From the NCBI RefSeq assembly GCF_014170335.1, contig NZ_LZZS01000024.1, positions 62,001 to 126,000 on the forward strand: a DNA stretch of 64,000 nucleotides. Reading direction: 5' to 3'. The stretch is from Achromobacter sp. UMC46 (GTDB lineage Bacteria; Pseudomonadota; Gammaproteobacteria; Burkholderiales; Burkholderiaceae_B). A program made the translations under genes and the position numbers. The number at the start of each line of letters is the position of its first letter. Position 1 is the stretch's first letter. Positions 26,848-36,191 of the stretch are shown one piece after another. The notes beneath the pieces were generated by a model. That model saw nothing but the letters and a program-made list of their open reading frames with translations, was not told the DNA's origin and did not search any database.

Positions 26848-27863
26848 GCCTTGCCCCCATGCGGTTCGGCGCGCACCACGCAGCGCACCTGGTGAGACGC
26901 GCCGATACGGGTCAGCGCAGGCCGCTCGGTTTCGCAGCGCGCCTCCTTCAGCCGGCAGCGCGGCGCGAACGCACAGCCTTTCGGCATCGCGGTGATGGCG
27001 GGCACCCCGCCGGGAATGGATTCCAGCACCGCGCTGTCGGCGTCCACCCGCGGCATCGCCCGAAGCAGCGCCTCGGTGTAAGGGTGCGTGGGCCTGGCGA
27101 AAAGCGTCTGCACGTCGGCGGTCTCAACGACCTCTCCTGCATACATCACCGCGACGCGGTCGGCGATCTGCGCCACCACGCCCAGGTTGTGCGTGATGAA
27201 CAGCACCGCCATGCCGTGCGCGGCCTTCAGGTCGGACAGCAGCGTGAGGATCTGCGCCTGGATCGTGACGTCCAGCGCGGTGGTCGGCTCGTCGGCCAAC
27301 AGCACCCGGGGCTTGCACGCCAAGGCCATCGCGATCATGACGCGCTGGCGCATGCCGCCGGAGAATTGGTGCGGATAGTCGCCGAAACGCTTGGCGGCGG
27401 CCGGGATCTTCACTTCTTCCAGCACGGCCAGCGCCAGCCGGCGCGCCTCTGCCCACGGCAGCCGGCGATGCTGGCGGATGGCCTCGGCGATCTGGTCGCC
27501 CACCGTCATCGTGGGGTTCAGCGACGTCATCGGCTCCTGGAAGATCATCGCGATGGACTCGCCCCGCAGTTTCATCATCTGCTTTTCGGACAGCGTCGAC
27601 AGGTCGGCGCCATCCAGCAGGATCTGGCCGCCGCCGTGGCGGGCGCCGGCTTCCGGCAACAGGCGCAGCACCGACAAGGCCGTCACGCTCTTGCCGCTGC
27701 CGGATTCGCCGACGATCGCCAGTGTTTCGTTGCGCGCGACTTGCAGCGACACGTCGCGTACCGCAGCATGCCAGGCGCCGCCTACGCGGAACTCGGTACG
27801 CAGGTCGCGCAGCTCCAGCACCGGCACGTGGGAATCGGACAGGCCGTTCGTCTGGGGATTCAT
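26844..27863 (-). CDS. Dipeptide/opine-type ABC transporter ATPase, DppD-like
   Basis: This 339-residue ATPase is the second nucleotide-binding subunit of the importer. Walker A is GESGSGKSV, followed by [19 protein letters not shown], the signature [15 protein letters not shown], Walker [12 protein letters not shown], and the C-terminal oligopeptide domain with [17 protein letters not shown]. It pairs with the DppF-like protein, as these systems need two different ATPases. Both junctions with neighbours are 4-bp ATGA overlaps. Confidence 0.93.
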
Positions 27864-28732
27864 GAACGCTCCGAACGCAGCTTGGGATCAATGGCATCGC
27901 GCAGGGCGTCGCCCAGCAGATTCAGCGCCAGGACGGTCAACAGGATCGCGACACTGGGAAACACCGTCAGCCACCAGGCGTCCAGGATGTTCTCGAAGCC
28001 CTCGCGGATCATGCTGCCCCACGTGGCCGCGGGCGGGGGCACTCCCAGGCCGATAAAGCTCAGCGACGCTTCGGTGCGGATGGCCGAGGCCATCCACAGC
28101 GAGCCCAGCACCACCACGTCCGACACCATGTTGGGCAGGATGTGCACGCCCATCAACCGTATCGGCCCGTAGCCCAGCGCCCTGCCCGCCTCGACGAAAT
28201 CGCGCTGCTTCAAGGCGATGGTGGGCGCGCGCGCCACCCGCACGAACGGCGCGATTTCGGTGATGGCGATGGCGATGATCAGGTTTTCCAGGCTGGCGCC
28301 CAGCATGGCGGCCACCATCAGACCCAGCAGCAAGGTGGGAAAGGACAGCAGGACGTCGACCAGGCCCATGATCAGCTGATCGACCAGGCCGCCCAGATAG
28401 CCCGCCAGGATGCCCAGCGCCGAACCGATGCACATGGCGATCAGGATGGCGACAAAGCCCACCAGCAGCGATACGCGGGCGCCGTAGATCAACCGCGACA
28501 GCACGTCGCGCCCGTAGCTGTCGGTGCCCAGCCAGAACTCCGCCGACGGCGGCTCCAGCCGGTAGGCGATGTTCTGCTGCAAGGGATCGTGGGGCGCCAG
28601 CCACGGTGCGAACACGGCGGCCAGCACGATCAGCAGCAGCAGGCCGATGCCGATCCACGACAAGCGGTTCTTGGACAATGCCTGCCACAGGGCATTGGGA
28701 CGCGACGAGGGGATAGCGGCGACAGCGCTCAT
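27860..28732 (-). CDS. Dipeptide/opine-type ABC permease, DppC-like
   Basis: This 290-residue inner-membrane permease has the N-terminal OppC-type helix ([29 protein letters not shown]), the periplasmic loop [22 protein letters not shown] and five more helices. The EAA loop is [21 protein letters not shown]. The ATG at 28732 gives a standard short cytoplasmic start; upstream in-frame codons belong to the overlapping gene. It forms the channel together with the DppB-like subunit. Confidence 0.92.
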   Translation of the reverse strand: MSAVAAIPSSRPNALWQALSKNRLSWIGIGLLLLIVLAAVFAPWLAPHDPLQQNIAYRLEPPSAEFWLGTDSYGRDVLSRLIYGARVSLLVGFVAILIAMCIGSALGILAGYLGGLVDQLIMGLVDVLLSFPTLLLGLMVAAMLGASLENLIIAIAITEIAPFVRVARAPTIALKQRDFVEAGRALGYGPIRLMGVHILPNMVSDVVVLGSLWMASAIRTEASLSFIGLGVPPPAATWGSMIREGFENILDAWWLTVFPSVAILLTVLALNLLGDALRDAIDPKLRSERS

Positions 28733-29670
28733 TTGTATTTCACCCTGGGATCGACCAGCCCGTACACCAGGTCGGTCAGCAGATTGACGACGATCACACA
28801 CGACGCGAACACCACCATCAGCCCTTGCAGCAGCGTGTAATCGCGGCTGTTGAGCGCGCCCAGGATCAGCTTGCCCAGGCCCGGCCGGTTGAACACGATC
28901 TCGGTCAGCACCGAGTTGCCGATGAGCGTTCCGAAGTACAGGCCCACCACGGTCACGATGGGAATCAGCGCATTGCGCAACCCGTGGCGCAGGATCAGCC
29001 GCATCGGGCGCACGCCCTTGGCCCGCGCAGTGCGCACGTAGTCTTCGCCCATGACGCCCAGCATGGATGAGCGCGTGACGCGCATCACGTAGGCCATCAT
29101 GATCAGCCCCAGGTTGAAGGCGGGCAGCGCCAGGCCGCGCAATTGCGTGGCCCAGTCGCCCGAGCCGACGGCGCCGATGACCGGGAACCAGCGCAGCTGG
29201 ATGGCGAACACCAGCAGCATCAGGATCGCGGACACGAAGGCGGGAAAGGAGAGCCCGGTCAGGGACAGCAGGCGGCCCAGGTAATCCGGCCAGGCGTTGC
29301 GGCGCAGCGCGGCCCAGATGCCCATCGGCAGGCCGAACGCCACGCCGATGACGATGGCCGCCGCCGTCAGCTGCAGCGTCCAGGGCAACACCAGCGACAC
29401 CTCTTGCAGCACGGTACGGCCGCTGGCCATGGACACGCCGAAGTTGCCCGTCAGCATATCGCCCAGAAAGCGCAGGTACTGCACATGCGTGGGCAGGTCC
29501 AGCCCCAGGCGCAAGCGCAGCGCGGCCAGGGCTTCGGCGCTGGCCTGATCGCCCAGCATCACCGCGGCAGGATCCCCCGGCACCAGCCGCACCAGGATGA
29601 AGACGGCCGTCAGCATGGCCAACAGCGTCGGGATGGCCAGCAGCAGCCGCTTGATAGCGTAGCGCATCAT
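28729..29670 (-). CDS. Dipeptide/opine-type ABC permease, DppB-like
   Basis: This 313-residue permease has six predicted helices. The start is MMRYAIKRLLLAIPTLLAMLTAVFILVRLVPGDPA, and the EAA loop is ARAKGVRPMRLILRHGLRNALIPIVT. The LTEIVFNRPGLGKLILGAL stretch is typical of DppB. A GGAG lies 8 bases before the ATG at 29670. The open frame continues upstream only as a shadow of the overlapping oxidase gene. It joins the oxidase genes to the transporter genes through an ATGA overlap. Confidence 0.92.
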   Translation of the reverse strand: MMRYAIKRLLLAIPTLLAMLTAVFILVRLVPGDPAAVMLGDQASAEALAALRLRLGLDLPTHVQYLRFLGDMLTGNFGVSMASGRTVLQEVSLVLPWTLQLTAAAIVIGVAFGLPMGIWAALRRNAWPDYLGRLLSLTGLSFPAFVSAILMLLVFAIQLRWFPVIGAVGSGDWATQLRGLALPAFNLGLIMMAYVMRVTRSSMLGVMGEDYVRTARAKGVRPMRLILRHGLRNALIPIVTVVGLYFGTLIGNSVLTEIVFNRPGLGKLILGALNSRDYTLLQGLMVVFASCVIVVNLLTDLVYGLVDPRVKYK

Positions 29671-30812
29671 GATGATTGCTCCGGCGCGGCGCCCTTCGCC
29701 CGCATCAGGCGCCGGGCTTGCAGGTTGCCGATGGCGCGGCGGGTCTGCCCGCTGACCACCAGGTCGGTCAGCGCGGCGCCGACCACCGGCACCAGCTCGA
29801 AGCCGTGCCCCGAAAAACCGAAGGCATGGAACACGCCCGGCGCGTTGGGCGACGGGCCGACGATGGGCAGCATGTCGTCCGTTTTCGCCTCCAGGCCCGC
29901 CCACACGCGCACGATGCGGATATCGCGCACAGCCGGGAACAGGTCGGTGGCGGCATGCGCGCCCTTGGCCAGCACCTGCATCCGCGCCGTGGACGTCTCG
30001 CGGTCCAGGTCGGGAATGCCTTGCAGGCCACCGCCGATCACCAGCGTGCCCTGGTCGGATTGCTTGAACGACAGCGATCGGCCCATGATGGCCACCACGG
30101 GTTTGATGAAGGGGCGCAAGCGTTCGCTGACCATCATCATGGACGACTTGGTCGCCAGCGGGATGTCGTCGCCCACCATGGCCGCGATGCGGGCCGACCA
30201 GGCGCCGGCCGCGTTGACCACATACGGCGCGGTCCAGGCGCCGGCGTCGGTCTGCGCGCACCAATCCTGGCCGGCGCGCGCCAGGCCCGTCACGCCGCAG
30301 TGTTCGATGATCGTCACGCCGGCGGCTTCGGCGCTGTGGCGGAACGCGCGCAATGCGCGGTGCGGATCGGCAGCACCGTCGCGCCGCGCGATCGACGCGC
30401 CCAGGCAATGGTGGCTGAGTTCGGGCAGCAGCCGCCGCAACTCGTCGGGCCCGATCAGTTCCTCGTGCGTGTAGCCGCTGGCGCGCAAGCCGCCGACGCG
30501 GGCTTCCAGGGCGGCCAGCGCCGCGGGCGTTTCGGCCACGCAGATCTGCCCGTTGGCGTGAAAGCCGCAGTCGTCCCCGACCAGCGACGTCATGTCATGC
30601 CACATGTCCATCGCCTCCAGTGACAGGTCCAGTTCGCCCAGGTCGCGGTTCAGCGTGCGCACGCCGGCCGCCGTGGCGCCCGAGGCGTGCCGGCCGACCC
30701 AATGGCGTTCGATCACCACCACCCGCTTGCCTTGGCGCGCCATCTGCAATGCGGCCGACAGGCCGTGCAGGCCGCCGCCGATCACGATCACATCGCAAGT
30801 GCGCGCGCTCAT
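29667..30812 (-). CDS. FAD-dependent oxidase subunit, HcnC/OoxB-like
   Basis: This 381-residue flavoprotein belongs to the DadA/glycine oxidase fold. The FAD motif is CDVIVIGGGLHGLSAALQMARQGKRVVVIE, followed by GRHASGATAAGVRTLNRD and a C-terminal GFSGHGFELVPVVG. It resembles the beta subunits of opine oxidase, hydrogen cyanide synthase (HcnC) and hydroxyproline dehydrogenase, which oxidise the C-N bond of an amine. The alpha and ferredoxin-like subunits lie directly upstream, and ATGA overlaps join it to both neighbours. The ATG at 30812 starts exactly before the Rossmann strand. Confidence 0.9.
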   Translation of the reverse strand: MSARTCDVIVIGGGLHGLSAALQMARQGKRVVVIERHWVGRHASGATAAGVRTLNRDLGELDLSLEAMDMWHDMTSLVGDDCGFHANGQICVAETPAALAALEARVGGLRASGYTHEELIGPDELRRLLPELSHHCLGASIARRDGAADPHRALRAFRHSAEAAGVTIIEHCGVTGLARAGQDWCAQTDAGAWTAPYVVNAAGAWSARIAAMVGDDIPLATKSSMMMVSERLRPFIKPVVAIMGRSLSFKQSDQGTLVIGGGLQGIPDLDRETSTARMQVLAKGAHAATDLFPAVRDIRIVRVWAGLEAKTDDMLPIVGPSPNAPGVFHAFGFSGHGFELVPVVGAALTDLVVSGQTRRAIGNLQARRLMRAKGAAPEQSS

Positions 30813-32209
30813 GGCTGCTTTTCCTCGATGTCCAGCGACGCCAGTTCGCCCAGCGTCAAGGGCTTGAGCGGCGGACGGATACGGTAGAACCCCACTTCCG
30901 CCACCGGCCGGTTCTGTTCGGCCGCGATGATGTGCGCGATCGTGTAGCCGCACTGGCGGCCCTGGCACGGGCCCATGCCGGCGCGCGTGTACGACTTGAT
31001 CTGATTGGGGCCGGGCTGGCCGATGGCCGCGGCCTTGCGAATATCGCCCGCCGTCAGCTCTTCGCAGCGGCAGACGATGGTGTCGTCGGGCGGCGAAAAA
31101 ATGGCGGGCCTTGGCGGATACATGGCGTCCAGCATCGGACGCAGGCGCAGCAGCGACGCCAGCTTATCGCGCAACGGCGCGGCCTTTGCCGCCGCGGCCT
31201 GCGGCGTCAGCCGGCCGGCATCCCTGGCCACGCCGATCGCGGCAAGCTCGCCTCGCACGCAAGCGGCTTGCGCGCCGCCGATGCCTGCCCCGTCGCCCGC
31301 GACGTAGACGCCGGGGCGGCTGGTCTGGCCCCATTCGTCCAGATCCGGGACCAGGCAGAACTGCTGCGCGTTCCAGGAATGGTCGCACTCCAGCGCGCGG
31401 GTCATGTGGATGGACGGCACCACGCCTTCGTGCGAAAGCAGCACGCTGGCCGGCGCACGCGCCGTCTTGCCATCCGCATCGGTGTATTGCACTTCCTGCA
31501 AGCGTCCTTCGCCCAACGCCCGCACCGCGGTGACGCCGCGCACGCGCTTGACGCCCGCGGCCTTGATCTCGCGCAGCCACGCCAAGCCCTTGGCGATATC
31601 AGCCCGCCCCGCCAGCGCCGCGCCGGCCCAGGGCAGCGCCCGGCGCCATCCGCCCGGCGGAGAGGTGTCGAGCCACCCGGCGACCTTGCCGCCCGCGCGC
31701 AGCAGCTGCGCCATGTAGAGCAGCGGCAACGGCCCGCTGCCCGCCACCCACACCGGTTCCGCCGGCACCTGGCGCGACGTCTTCAACAGGATCTGCGCCG
31801 CCCCCACCGTCAAGACGCCCGGCAGGGTCCAGCCCGGAAACGGCGCAGGCCGCTCCTGCGCGCCCAGCGCCAGCACGATGCGATCGGCGCGTACCGCTTC
31901 GGCTTGCCCGGCCTGCGTCATGTACACATGCCAGCCAGGCTCGATCTGCCAGACCTGCGTCTGCGGCTGATAGGTTGCGCCGCTGTCGCGGAATGCGCGC
32001 GCCAGCGCCGCGCCGGCGCGGTACTCGCTGCCCAGCAGCTGGCCCGCCGGGGTATCGGCCACGGCCTCGACCGCCCGCCAGATCTGGCCGCCGGGCGCGG
32101 GCTGCTCGTCCACCACCAGCACCGACAGGCCCTGGCCGCGCAGGCCGATGGCCGCGCTCATGCCGGCGGGGCCCGCGCCGATCACCACTACGTCGAATTC
32201 TCGCTTCAT
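30809..32209 (-). CDS. FAD/NAD-binding oxidase subunit, HcnB/OoxA-like
   Basis: This 466-residue subunit has two dinucleotide-binding domains (FDVVVIGAGPAGMSAAIGL near the N-terminus and PVWVAGSGPLPLLYMA mid-protein) and the YVAGDGAGIGGAQAA FAD segment. A BFD-like [2Fe-2S] domain closes the protein: C380-x-C382 and C415-x4-C420. This architecture is shared by HcnB, opine oxidase A and the hydroxyproline dehydrogenase alpha subunit. It probably passes electrons between the flavins of the complex and the chain. Residue M44 of the longer open frame (ATG at 32209) is the real start. Confidence 0.92.
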   Translation of the reverse strand: MKREFDVVVIGAGPAGMSAAIGLRGQGLSVLVVDEQPAPGGQIWRAVEAVADTPAGQLLGSEYRAGAALARAFRDSGATYQPQTQVWQIEPGWHVYMTQAGQAEAVRADRIVLALGAQERPAPFPGWTLPGVLTVGAAQILLKTSRQVPAEPVWVAGSGPLPLLYMAQLLRAGGKVAGWLDTSPPGGWRRALPWAGAALAGRADIAKGLAWLREIKAAGVKRVRGVTAVRALGEGRLQEVQYTDADGKTARAPASVLLSHEGVVPSIHMTRALECDHSWNAQQFCLVPDLDEWGQTSRPGVYVAGDGAGIGGAQAACVRGELAAIGVARDAGRLTPQAAAAKAAPLRDKLASLLRLRPMLDAMYPPRPAIFSPPDDTIVCRCEELTAGDIRKAAAIGQPGPNQIKSYTRAGMGPCQGRQCGYTIAHIIAAEQNRPVAEVGFYRIRPPLKPLTLGELASLDIEEKQP

Positions 32210-32514
32210 GGCAGGACGCTCCGGCGGCCGAACTGGCGTTCCACGCGCATGCCGTCGCGCACCGTGACCAGACAGGTCTGGGTGGACGCCACGCCATCGA
32301 CGATGGCCAGGCAGTCGAAGCACACGCCCATCATGCAAAACGGCGCGCGCGGACTGTCATGCACGGGAGTGGTCCGGGTGGCCGCCGTCTGCTGGCGCAG
32401 CAGCACGGCCGCCACGGTTTCGCCGGGCTCGGCGGCGACGGGCTGGCCGTCTATCGTGAGTGTCAGCGCTGGCGCGCCGGACTCATGCAGCTTTCTGAAC
32501 ATTGAAACGCTCAT
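32206..32514 (-). CDS. [2Fe-2S] ferredoxin-like oxidase subunit, HcnA-like
   Basis: This 102-residue protein has a plant-type [2Fe-2S] pattern C60-x4-C65-x2-C68-x12-C81 (PFCMMGVCFDCLAIVDG..TQTC), as in HcnA and the small subunit of opine or hydroxyproline oxidases. It is the electron-transfer partner of the two flavin subunits that follow it. The start at 32514 overlaps the end of the preceding flavoprotein gene by 32 bases. An ATG at 32502 is an alternative. An ATGA overlap joins it to the next gene. Confidence 0.88.
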   Translation of the reverse strand: MSVSMFRKLHESGAPALTLTIDGQPVAAEPGETVAAVLLRQQTAATRTTPVHDSPRAPFCMMGVCFDCLAIVDGVASTQTCLVTVRDGMRVERQFGRRSVLP

Positions 32515-33610
32515 GGTGAAAGGCATCCAAGGTGTCGAGCGGCGCGCCGCCGGCCAATGCGCGGGCATAGGGCCCGGCATGGAATGAGGCCAGCGTCACG
32601 CCCGAATGGCACAGCGCGATGTCCGCGCCGGGGTGAAGAGGAGAACTTGCGTAAACGGGGCAGCCGTCGGGCGTCATGATCCGCAGGCAGGACCAGTGCC
32701 GCACCAGCCTGGCGTGCGCCAGATCGGGCAGGATGCGCAGCGCGTTGCGCGTCATGCGCACCGCGGCGGCCGAGGTGGTGCCCAGGTCGTATCCGACTTC
32801 TTCCTGCGTCAGGCCGACCATGACGGTGCCTTCGGCAGTCTGGCGGATGCCGCTGGCCGGGACCGGCAGCAGGGGCGCCAGCCGTTCGGTGACCAAAATC
32901 TGGCCGCGCTGGGGCCGCAGCGGCACGTCCAGCCCGACCATCGCTCCCAGGGCGGCCGAGCCCAGGCCCGCGGCGATCACCACGCGTTCGCCGCGCGCCT
33001 GGAAGCTGCCCGCCCGCACGGTGAAACCGCCGCCGGCCAAGGCGTCGATGGCGGTGACGGCATGCCGGTTAAGCAGGGTTCCGCCGCGCGTCAAGAACGC
33101 GGCTTGCAGCGCGGCCAGCAGCCGCAACGGGTTGACGTGCCCGTCCATGCCGCCGACGCTCGCCCCCGCCACATCCGCCCCCAGGCGCATCGTCGGGAAA
33201 CGGCGCAGCAGTTCGCCGCGCTCCAGCAACTGCGTACAGGGCGCCAGTTCCGGCGCTTGCGCGTGCCAGGCGGCCAGGCGCGCCGCGCGGGCGGAGAGAT
33301 CGGCGTCGCTCAGGCAGAAATGCAGTCCGCCGCGGCGTTCGTAAGCCAGCGTCATGCCGCTGTCGGCTTCCAGGGCGGCCGCGAAGTCCGGCCAGGCCTG
33401 CACCGCCAGATGCGACAGGCGCTGATAGGCGGGATGGCCGTGTCCCTTGCCTTGCAGCCAGACCAGCCCGAAATTGGCCTTGGCCGCGCGGAAATCGGTA
33501 TCGGCGCCGTCCAGCATCAGCACGCGCCGCCCCTGCCCCGCCAACCCGTAGGCGATCGCGGCGCCAACCATCCCGGCGCCCGCCACGATGACGTCAAAGT
33601 CCTGGCGCAT
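32483..33610 (-). CDS. FAD-dependent oxidoreductase, DadA/glycine-oxidase family
   Basis: This 375-residue flavoprotein has the FAD motif FDVIVAGAGMVGAAIAYGLAGQGRRVLMLDGADTDFRAA, a central substrate domain and a C-terminal FAD segment IALCHSGVTLASFHAG. It is a second DadA-type subunit in the operon, apart from the three-part oxidase, and starts the operon (GAAGGAAT before the ATG at 33610). It might oxidise a later intermediate or the same substrate's stereoisomer. It is divergent from a LysR regulator across a highly symmetrical 82-bp region. Confidence 0.88.
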   Translation of the reverse strand: MRQDFDVIVAGAGMVGAAIAYGLAGQGRRVLMLDGADTDFRAAKANFGLVWLQGKGHGHPAYQRLSHLAVQAWPDFAAALEADSGMTLAYERRGGLHFCLSDADLSARAARLAAWHAQAPELAPCTQLLERGELLRRFPTMRLGADVAGASVGGMDGHVNPLRLLAALQAAFLTRGGTLLNRHAVTAIDALAGGGFTVRAGSFQARGERVVIAAGLGSAALGAMVGLDVPLRPQRGQILVTERLAPLLPVPASGIRQTAEGTVMVGLTQEEVGYDLGTTSAAAVRMTRNALRILPDLAHARLVRHWSCLRIMTPDGCPVYASSPLHPGADIALCHSGVTLASFHAGPYARALAGGAPLDTLDAFHHERFNVQKAA

Positions 33611-33644
33611 GGCGATTCCTTCTTGTGCGGGCGAATCCGGCGCT

Positions 33645-33689
33645 ATAACCTTTGCGACAGGAAAACGGGTTTCCATCAAAACAGGTTAT
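33645..33689. promoter_or_regulatory. Nested-dyad operator between LysR and the oxidase operon
   Basis: Two inverted repeats share one centre at 33667: outer arms ATAACCT (33645-33651) and AGGTTAT (33683-33689), and inner arms GGAAA (33660-33664) and TTTCC (33670-33674). The arms are separated by 8 bases on each side. It lies 35 bases from the oxidase ATG and 3 from the LysR ATG, an ideal place for LysR-tetramer control of both genes. Confidence 0.72.
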
Positions 33690-33692
33690 GGC

Positions 33693-34610
33693 ATGAATCA
33701 GACGTTGAACTTGCGGCAGATCGAGGCGTTCAAGGCCGTCGTCGAACACGGCACCGCCAGCCAGGCGGCCGTCGCGCTGGGCGTGTCGCAGCCCGCGGTC
33801 AGCAAGCTGCTGTCGCATCTGGAAGCCGAGACGGGCCTGGCGCTGTTTGACCGCGTGCGCGGCAAGCTGGCGCTGACCAACCAAGGCATGCGGCTGTACG
33901 AAGAGATCGACCGCGTCTTCAATGGTCTGCGCCAAGTCGAGCAAGCGGTCGATTCGATCCGCCGCGACGAACAGCGCACGCTGAACGTGGGCGTACTGCC
34001 CGCGCTGGCCGGCCCGTTCATCCGCCGCGTGACCATGCAGTTCCTGAAGCGGCATCCCGATGTGCGCGTGTCGATCCAAAGCCGCGGGTCGCTGTTCCTG
34101 GCGGACTGGCTGGCCACCCGCCACATCGACGTGGCGCTGGTGGGCAGCCGCGTCGACAACCCCTACATCGACCGCGAGCCGCTGTTCCAGTACCCGTTGT
34201 TCTGCGCCATGCCGCCGAACCACGAACTGACGCGCAAGCGCGTGGTGCGGCCGCACGATCTGAGCGGCTTGCCGTTCGTGTCCTTCGGCGCAGACAGCCA
34301 GACGCACGAATTGGTGCGCCAGGCGTTCGGCCAGGCCGGCGCCCGACTGAACGTGGTGCTGGACACCAACACGGCGCCGACGGCCTGCGAGTTCGTCGCG
34401 GCGGGGCTGGGGGTTTCCTTGATTCATCCGTTGTTCGCCGAAGGGTTGCATAGCCGCATGGTGTTGCGGCGGTTTGATCCGGAGCTGCTGTTCCACTTCC
34501 AGTTGTGCCGCGTGCACACGTCGCGCAACGCGGCGCTGGTCGAGGCGTTTGTCGAAGAAGCCCGCGACGTGGCCGCGCAGGTCTCCCGCGAAGTGCTCAA
34601 GGGGCAGTGA
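33693..34610 (+). CDS. LysR family regulator, OccR/NocR-like
   Basis: This 305-residue LysR protein has its helix-turn-helix at residues ~5-60 (LNLRQIEAFKAVVEHGTASQAAVALGVSQPAVSKLLSHLEAETGLALFDRV) and a two-lobed effector domain. The start of the effector domain (RTLNVGVLPALAGPFIRRVTMQFLKRHPDVRV) resembles the opine-responsive OccR and NocR regulators. The start at 33693 gives the standard N-terminus. It is divergent from the oxidase operon and convergent with the solute-binding protein gene. The ligand is presumably the transported amine or opine-like compound. Confidence 0.9.
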   Translation: MNQTLNLRQIEAFKAVVEHGTASQAAVALGVSQPAVSKLLSHLEAETGLALFDRVRGKLALTNQGMRLYEEIDRVFNGLRQVEQAVDSIRRDEQRTLNVGVLPALAGPFIRRVTMQFLKRHPDVRVSIQSRGSLFLADWLATRHIDVALVGSRVDNPYIDREPLFQYPLFCAMPPNHELTRKRVVRPHDLSGLPFVSFGADSQTHELVRQAFGQAGARLNVVLDTNTAPTACEFVAAGLGVSLIHPLFAEGLHSRMVLRRFDPELLFHFQLCRVHTSRNAALVEAFVEEARDVAAQVSREVLKGQ

Positions 34611-34625
34611 CGGCCGGGGCGCGGA

Positions 34626-36191
34626 TCAGGGCGCGGTCACCGTCGTCAGTTCGGTGACGGGCGGCTGCAGGTTCAGCGCGCCCTTCAAGGCGTAGCCATA
34701 ATTCACGCGGTCGCCCCGCGCCCACACCTGCTTCAGGCCGAACAACGGAACCGCGCAGACGTCGTCATGGATCTTCACCTGCGCGTCCTTCCACAAGGCC
34801 AGCTGCTTCTGCGCATTCGGTTCCACCCGAGCCTGCCGGATCGCGTCGTCGGCCACCGAGCAATGCGAGAAATTCGACATCGCGCCGGGCGCGCCGATGG
34901 CGGCGGCCGAGTCGTAGAACTCGGTCAGGTAGGTGTCGGCGTTGGGGAACCGCGCCGCGCCGTAGAACACCAGCCCGCTCTGGTCCTGGCGGCTCTTGGC
35001 CTGGTAGGTGGCGTGGTCCACCACTTCCATATTGAGCTTGATGCCGGCCTTGGCCAGCTGCGCCTGCACGATTTCCATGATGGGCTGCTGCGCCGAGATG
35101 TTCGACACGACGGACTTGATCTCGACGCCGTTGGGATACCCCGCTTCGGCCAGCAGCTTCTTGGCGCGCTCCACGTCGTAGGCGTAGGCGCCCGCGCTGC
35201 AGTCCTGGCCCAGGTAGCCGTTGGGCACCACCGAGCAGCCCTTGTCGGCCACGTCCTTGCCCGCATAGCGCACGATCTCGTCGACGTTGATCGCGGCGGC
35301 GACCGCCTGGCGCACCTTCAGGTTGTCCAGCGGCTTGACGTTGCGGTTCAGATGCAGCGTGCGGAATTCGGCCGGTTCGAAGATATCGACCTTCATGCCG
35401 CGCTTGGCCGACCGTTCAACCCACCGCTGTTCGCGCTTGCCCTGCATCACGTCGATCTCGTTCGACGTGAAGGCCAGTTCGCGCGCGCTGTCCGACGGGA
35501 TCATGCGGTAGAGGATGCCGCCCAGCTTGGGCTTGCCGCGGAAGTACGCGTCGTTGGCCACCAGCTTCACATACTGCTGCGTCACGTGTTCGCCGAAGGC
35601 GAATGGGCCGGTGCCGATGGGTGCGGCGCCGAACTTGTCGCCCAGCTTCTCGGCGGCCTTCTTGCTGACGATGTTGCCGCCGTGATAGTTCGAGACGCGG
35701 CCCAGGAAGGTCGCGTCGGGGTACTTCAGCGTGAAGCGCACGGTGTAGTCGTCCAGCGCGTCGACCTTGTCGATGATGGCGAAGGCGGCCGCGAAGCTGG
35801 ACCGGTTGGGGTCGCCCGCGCGCTGGATGGAATAGACCACGTCTTCAGCTTTCAACTCGCCGTAGCCGCCATGGAACTGGACGCCGTGGCGCAGGTGGAA
35901 CGTCCACACCTTGCTGTCGGCGGACGCTTCCCAGCGTTCGGCCAGGTCCGGCTCCAACGCCTTGGGATCCGCGCTGCCGGCCGGAAACTGCACCAGCGCA
36001 TCGAACATCTGCGCGGCCACGCCCTTGTCCGCGGTGGAGGTCGCGCGGTGGGGGTCGAGCGTGGCGTTGTCCGCGGCGCCGGAACTGACGCGCAGCACGG
36101 GGCGCTCTTGCGCTTGCGCCGGCGTTGCCAGGCCGGTGCTACAGGCCACCAGGAGCGCGGCCGTCAGGGCGAGGTGTACAGGACGTTTCAT
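34626..36191 (-). CDS. Extracytoplasmic solute-binding protein family 5 (peptide/opine type)
   Basis: This 521-residue periplasmic protein has a Sec signal peptide (MKRPVHLALTAALLVACSTGLATPAQA) and the family-5 fold: LDPHRATSTADKGVAAQMFDALVQ, LAERWEASADSKVWTFHLRHGVQFHGG, the AEDVVYSIQRA segment and GTGPFAFGEHV. It captures the substrate for the Dpp-like importer encoded 5-9 kb to the left. No other importer subunits are nearby, and the two units share a LysR regulator gene between them. It is convergent with lysR. The ligand may be a peptide, opine or other N-alkyl amino acid. Confidence 0.92.
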   Translation of the reverse strand: MKRPVHLALTAALLVACSTGLATPAQAQERPVLRVSSGAADNATLDPHRATSTADKGVAAQMFDALVQFPAGSADPKALEPDLAERWEASADSKVWTFHLRHGVQFHGGYGELKAEDVVYSIQRAGDPNRSSFAAAFAIIDKVDALDDYTVRFTLKYPDATFLGRVSNYHGGNIVSKKAAEKLGDKFGAAPIGTGPFAFGEHVTQQYVKLVANDAYFRGKPKLGGILYRMIPSDSARELAFTSNEIDVMQGKREQRWVERSAKRGMKVDIFEPAEFRTLHLNRNVKPLDNLKVRQAVAAAINVDEIVRYAGKDVADKGCSVVPNGYLGQDCSAGAYAYDVERAKKLLAEAGYPNGVEIKSVVSNISAQQPIMEIVQAQLAKAGIKLNMEVVDHATYQAKSRQDQSGLVFYGAARFPNADTYLTEFYDSAAAIGAPGAMSNFSHCSVADDAIRQARVEPNAQKQLALWKDAQVKIHDDVCAVPLFGLKQVWARGDRVNYGYALKGALNLQPPVTELTTVTAP

